Source: Streptomyces sp. NBC_00390
GTDB taxonomy: Bacteria > Actinomycetota > Actinomycetes > Streptomycetales > Streptomycetaceae
Length of the DNA: 64,000 nucleotides
Assembly (NCBI RefSeq): GCF_036057275.1
Contig: NZ_CP107945.1
Span: forward strand, 744,001 to 808,000
Reading direction: 5' to 3'
The notes below the pieces were generated by a model. It was given only the letters and a program-made list of their open reading frames with translations. It ran no database searches and was not told where the DNA came from. Of this stretch, positions 62,121 to 64,000 are shown in pieces (position 1 is the stretch's first letter; the number at the start of each line of letters is the position of its first letter). Made by a program: the position numbers and the translations under genes.

Positions 62121-64000
62121 CAGCCCCCCTTGCGGGTGGCCGAACGGTCGGCGGACGGCTCGCCGTGCGCGTACCGGCCGAGCGCCGTCAGCGGGAAGAC
62201 CTGCCGGTACAGGTGGTAGTTGATGGAGAAGTCCCAGGGGAATCCGGTACCGGTGAAATACGGCTCGTCCCAGGAGCCGTCCTCGCGCTGGGTCCCGGCG
62301 AGCCAGACGATCCCGCGCTCGACCGCTTTGCTGTCCCGCTCCCCCGCCGCCAGCAGCGCGAGCAGGGCCCAGGCCGTCTGGGAAGCGGTGGACGTGCCAT
62401 GTCCGATCCAGCTCTCCATCGGGGTCCCCCCAGGACGATGTCCCTGGGGAAGGTACGAGCGCAGGTCCTCGCCCCAGCCGCCGTCGTCGTTCTGCACGGA
62501 TTCGAGCCAGCGGACGGCGCGGCGGATCGCGGGGTGCGAGGGCGGCAACCCGGCGGCGGTGAGAGCGGGCACCACCGACCCTGTGCCGTAAATGAAGTTG
62601 ACGCCCCAGCGGCCGAACCAGGCGCCGTTGGCCTCCTGTTCGGTGAGCAGCCACCGAATACCACGGCGAGTACGTGGATGATGGGCCTTGCCCTCCCACG
62701 CCAGCATCTCCACGACATGCGCGGTGACGTCCGCGGACGGCGGGTCGATCACCTCGCCGAAGTCGCAGAACGGCAGCCGGTTGGGGAAGGCGCTGGTGTT
62801 GTCGGCGTCGAACGCGCCCCAGGCACCGTTGGCGGACTGCATGCCGAGATTCCAGCGCACCCCGCGTTCCACCGCGGCATCGACCTGCGCGGGGTGCGGG
62901 TGCTTCACCCGGCGCAGGGCAAGGACCACCTCGGCCGTGTCGTCGATGTCCGGGTAGTTGTCGTTGTGGAACTCGAACGCCCAGCCGCCCGGCGACAGGC
63001 CTGGCCTGCGTACCGACCAGTCGCCGGGCCGCACGACCTGCTCGCCGAGCATCCAGTCCGCGGCCTTGACCAGGGCCGGATGGTCGCCCGGCAGGCCGGC
63101 GTCGGCGAGCGCGATGGTGGCGAGGCAGGTGTCCCAGACCGGGGACTGGCAGGCCTCGATCATGCGGACGGGACGGCCGTCCCGCTCGCTCCAGACCGCG
63201 AAACGGTCCAGCGACTCGAGGCCGGCGCGCATCACGGGATGCTTCAGGTCGTAGCCGAGCAGATGGAGCGCAATGACCGAGTACACGGCCGGCGGCTGAA
63301 TGCCGCCCCAGCAGCCGTCGTTCTCCTGCCGCTCGACGATCCAGCGGGCTGCGGTGTTCATGGCCGCTCGGCGCAGCCGGCGCGGTGCAACCTTGTGGTA
63401 GAGGCGCAGCGCCTTGTCGGCCCGCTGGAAGAAGCCGTCCCAACTCGCGGCAGGTGCGAGGCGCTTGGGGGGATTCGGCGTCTTCGGATCGGTGTGCAGT
63501 TCGTCGAGCGGGAACGGGGCGGGGCGCACCGGCCGCTTGGCCGAGACGACCGTCAGTGGAACGATGGTCTGCCGTGCCCAGCAGCCGAAGTCGTAGATGT
63601 TCAGGGGCGCCCAGGTGGGCAGGAAGATCAGCTCGGGCGGCAGTTCGGGGAGGTCCTCCCACTTCCACCAGCCGAAGAGCGCGAGCCAGATCCGGGTGAA
63701 GACCCGGCCGGCGGCGATCCCCCCGTGCTTGCGGACCCAGGCGGAGGCCCGTGCCATGTGCGGGTCGTCGGGCCGGTCGCCGGCGAGCCGCAGGGCGACG
63801 TAGGCCTCGATGGTGGCGGACAGTTCGCCGGGGCCGCCGAAAAAGGTGGCCCAGGTGCCGTCCTCACGCTGCTGTCCCCGGATGAACCGCGCGGCTGCGT
63901 CGGTGGTGCGGGCGTCCTGGATCCCGAGGAACTGACGCAGCAGCAGATCCTCGGCGTCCATGCTCACATTGGTCTCGAGGTCGCCCTTCCACCAGCCTTC
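62120..64000 (-). CDS. shc: Squalene-hopene cyclase, truncated at the window edge
   Basis: The C-terminal ~626 residues of squalene-hopene cyclase. The acid motif DIDD lies at 62939-62950 (in PDIDDTAEVVLAL), and QW repeats recur (QREDGTWATFFGG, QENDGCWGGIQPP, QSANGAWGAFDADN, QREDGSWDEPYFTG). SHC cyclises squalene to hopene and hopanol at the membrane. The frame runs on past the right edge (WWKGDLETNVSMDAED near the edge); the true start lies outside. It heads the visible hopanoid operon. Confidence 0.95.
   Translation of the reverse strand, partial: EGWWKGDLETNVSMDAEDLLLRQFLGIQDARTTDAAARFIRGQQREDGTWATFFGGPGELSATIEAYVALRLAGDRPDDPHMARASAWVRKHGGIAAGRVFTRIWLALFGWWKWEDLPELPPELIFLPTWAPLNIYDFGCWARQTIVPLTVVSAKRPVRPAPFPLDELHTDPKTPNPPKRLAPAASWDGFFQRADKALRLYHKVAPRRLRRAAMNTAARWIVERQENDGCWGGIQPPAVYSVIALHLLGYDLKHPVMRAGLESLDRFAVWSERDGRPVRMIEACQSPVWDTCLATIALADAGLPGDHPALVKAADWMLGEQVVRPGDWSVRRPGLSPGGWAFEFHNDNYPDIDDTAEVVLALRRVKHPHPAQVDAAVERGVRWNLGMQSANGAWGAFDADNTSAFPNRLPFCDFGEVIDPPSADVTAHVVEMLAWEGKAHHPRTRRGIRWLLTEQEANGAWFGRWGVNFIYGTGSVVPALTAAGLPPSHPAIRRAVRWLESVQNDDGGWGEDLRSYLPQGHRPGGTPMESWIGHGTSTASQTAWALLALLAAGERDSKAVERGIVWLAGTQREDGSWDEPYFTGTGFPWDFSINYHLYRQVFPLTALGRYAHGEPSADRSATRKGG

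Overview
The window is high-GC (about 70%) actinobacterial DNA, almost certainly from a Streptomyces chromosome. The evidence is a gas-vesicle cluster of the actinobacterial type, a Zur-controlled zinc-free ribosomal protein locus, a conservon (cvn) operon, a c-di-AMP riboswitch ahead of a LysM/M23 cell-wall hydrolase, a Streptomyces-type hopanoid cluster, and several PAS/GAF/SpoIIE phosphatases. Both ends are cut: gvpF at the left and squalene-hopene cyclase at the right.

Layout. 1-2375: gvpF(partial)-G-J-L-S-K. 2701-5345: two divergent operons around a palindromic Zur box, rpmB-rpsN leftward and rpmG-rpmE-cobW-rpsR rightward. These are cysteine-poor ribosomal paralogues plus a COG0523-type protein. 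5399-10338: an amino-sugar or glycan locus with a Tat-exported GH109-type oxidoreductase, a secreted NEW3-type protein, a DeoR repressor and a SIS-domain protein; two of its promoters share tandem 10-bp repeats. 10360-25793: three intact SpoIIE-type phosphatases, DoxX and DUF350 membrane proteins, a broken doxX, an exported subtilase with P domain, a large LuxR/ATPase regulator, and an SDR/MarR divergent pair with twin operators. 26005-35379: a 9.3-kb segment bounded by two identical tRNA-Pro(GGG) genes. It holds DUF309, lutABC, a tnpB relic, a P450, DUF488, enoyl-CoA hydratase/TetR, and a fourth SpoIIE-family gene whose phosphatase domain is deleted.

35380-46706: a YjbR protein, an acyl-CoA dehydrogenase without the usual catalytic Glu, a cvnABCD operon with an appended GAF gene, an MBL-fold hydrolase, a PPOX-type flavoprotein/CMD pair, a TetR and a DUF6745 protein. 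46765-52502 is the most interesting part. It is the poorly characterised STM4015-4014-4013-4012-4011 operon (LRR protein, ATP-grasp, alkaline-phosphatase-fold hydrolase, two radical SAM enzymes), with a divergent operon of a small phage-like protein and the DUF6745 protein. The two operons face each other across a symmetrical promoter pair resembling the LexA-independent DNA-damage (RecA-NDp/PafBC) promoter.

52528-57085: an SGNH hydrolase, a LysM-M23 peptidase under a c-di-AMP riboswitch, a PTP-like phosphatase, a 41-aa DUF6126 membrane protein and an XRE-cupin regulator. 57145-64000: the hopanoid operon, read leftward as shc-hpnG-hpnH-dxs-hpnO. It makes diploptene, adds the adenosyl side chain, removes adenine and aminates the tail, while dxs feeds isoprenoid precursor supply.

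All functions are inferred from sequence features and remembered family knowledge. No database search was run.
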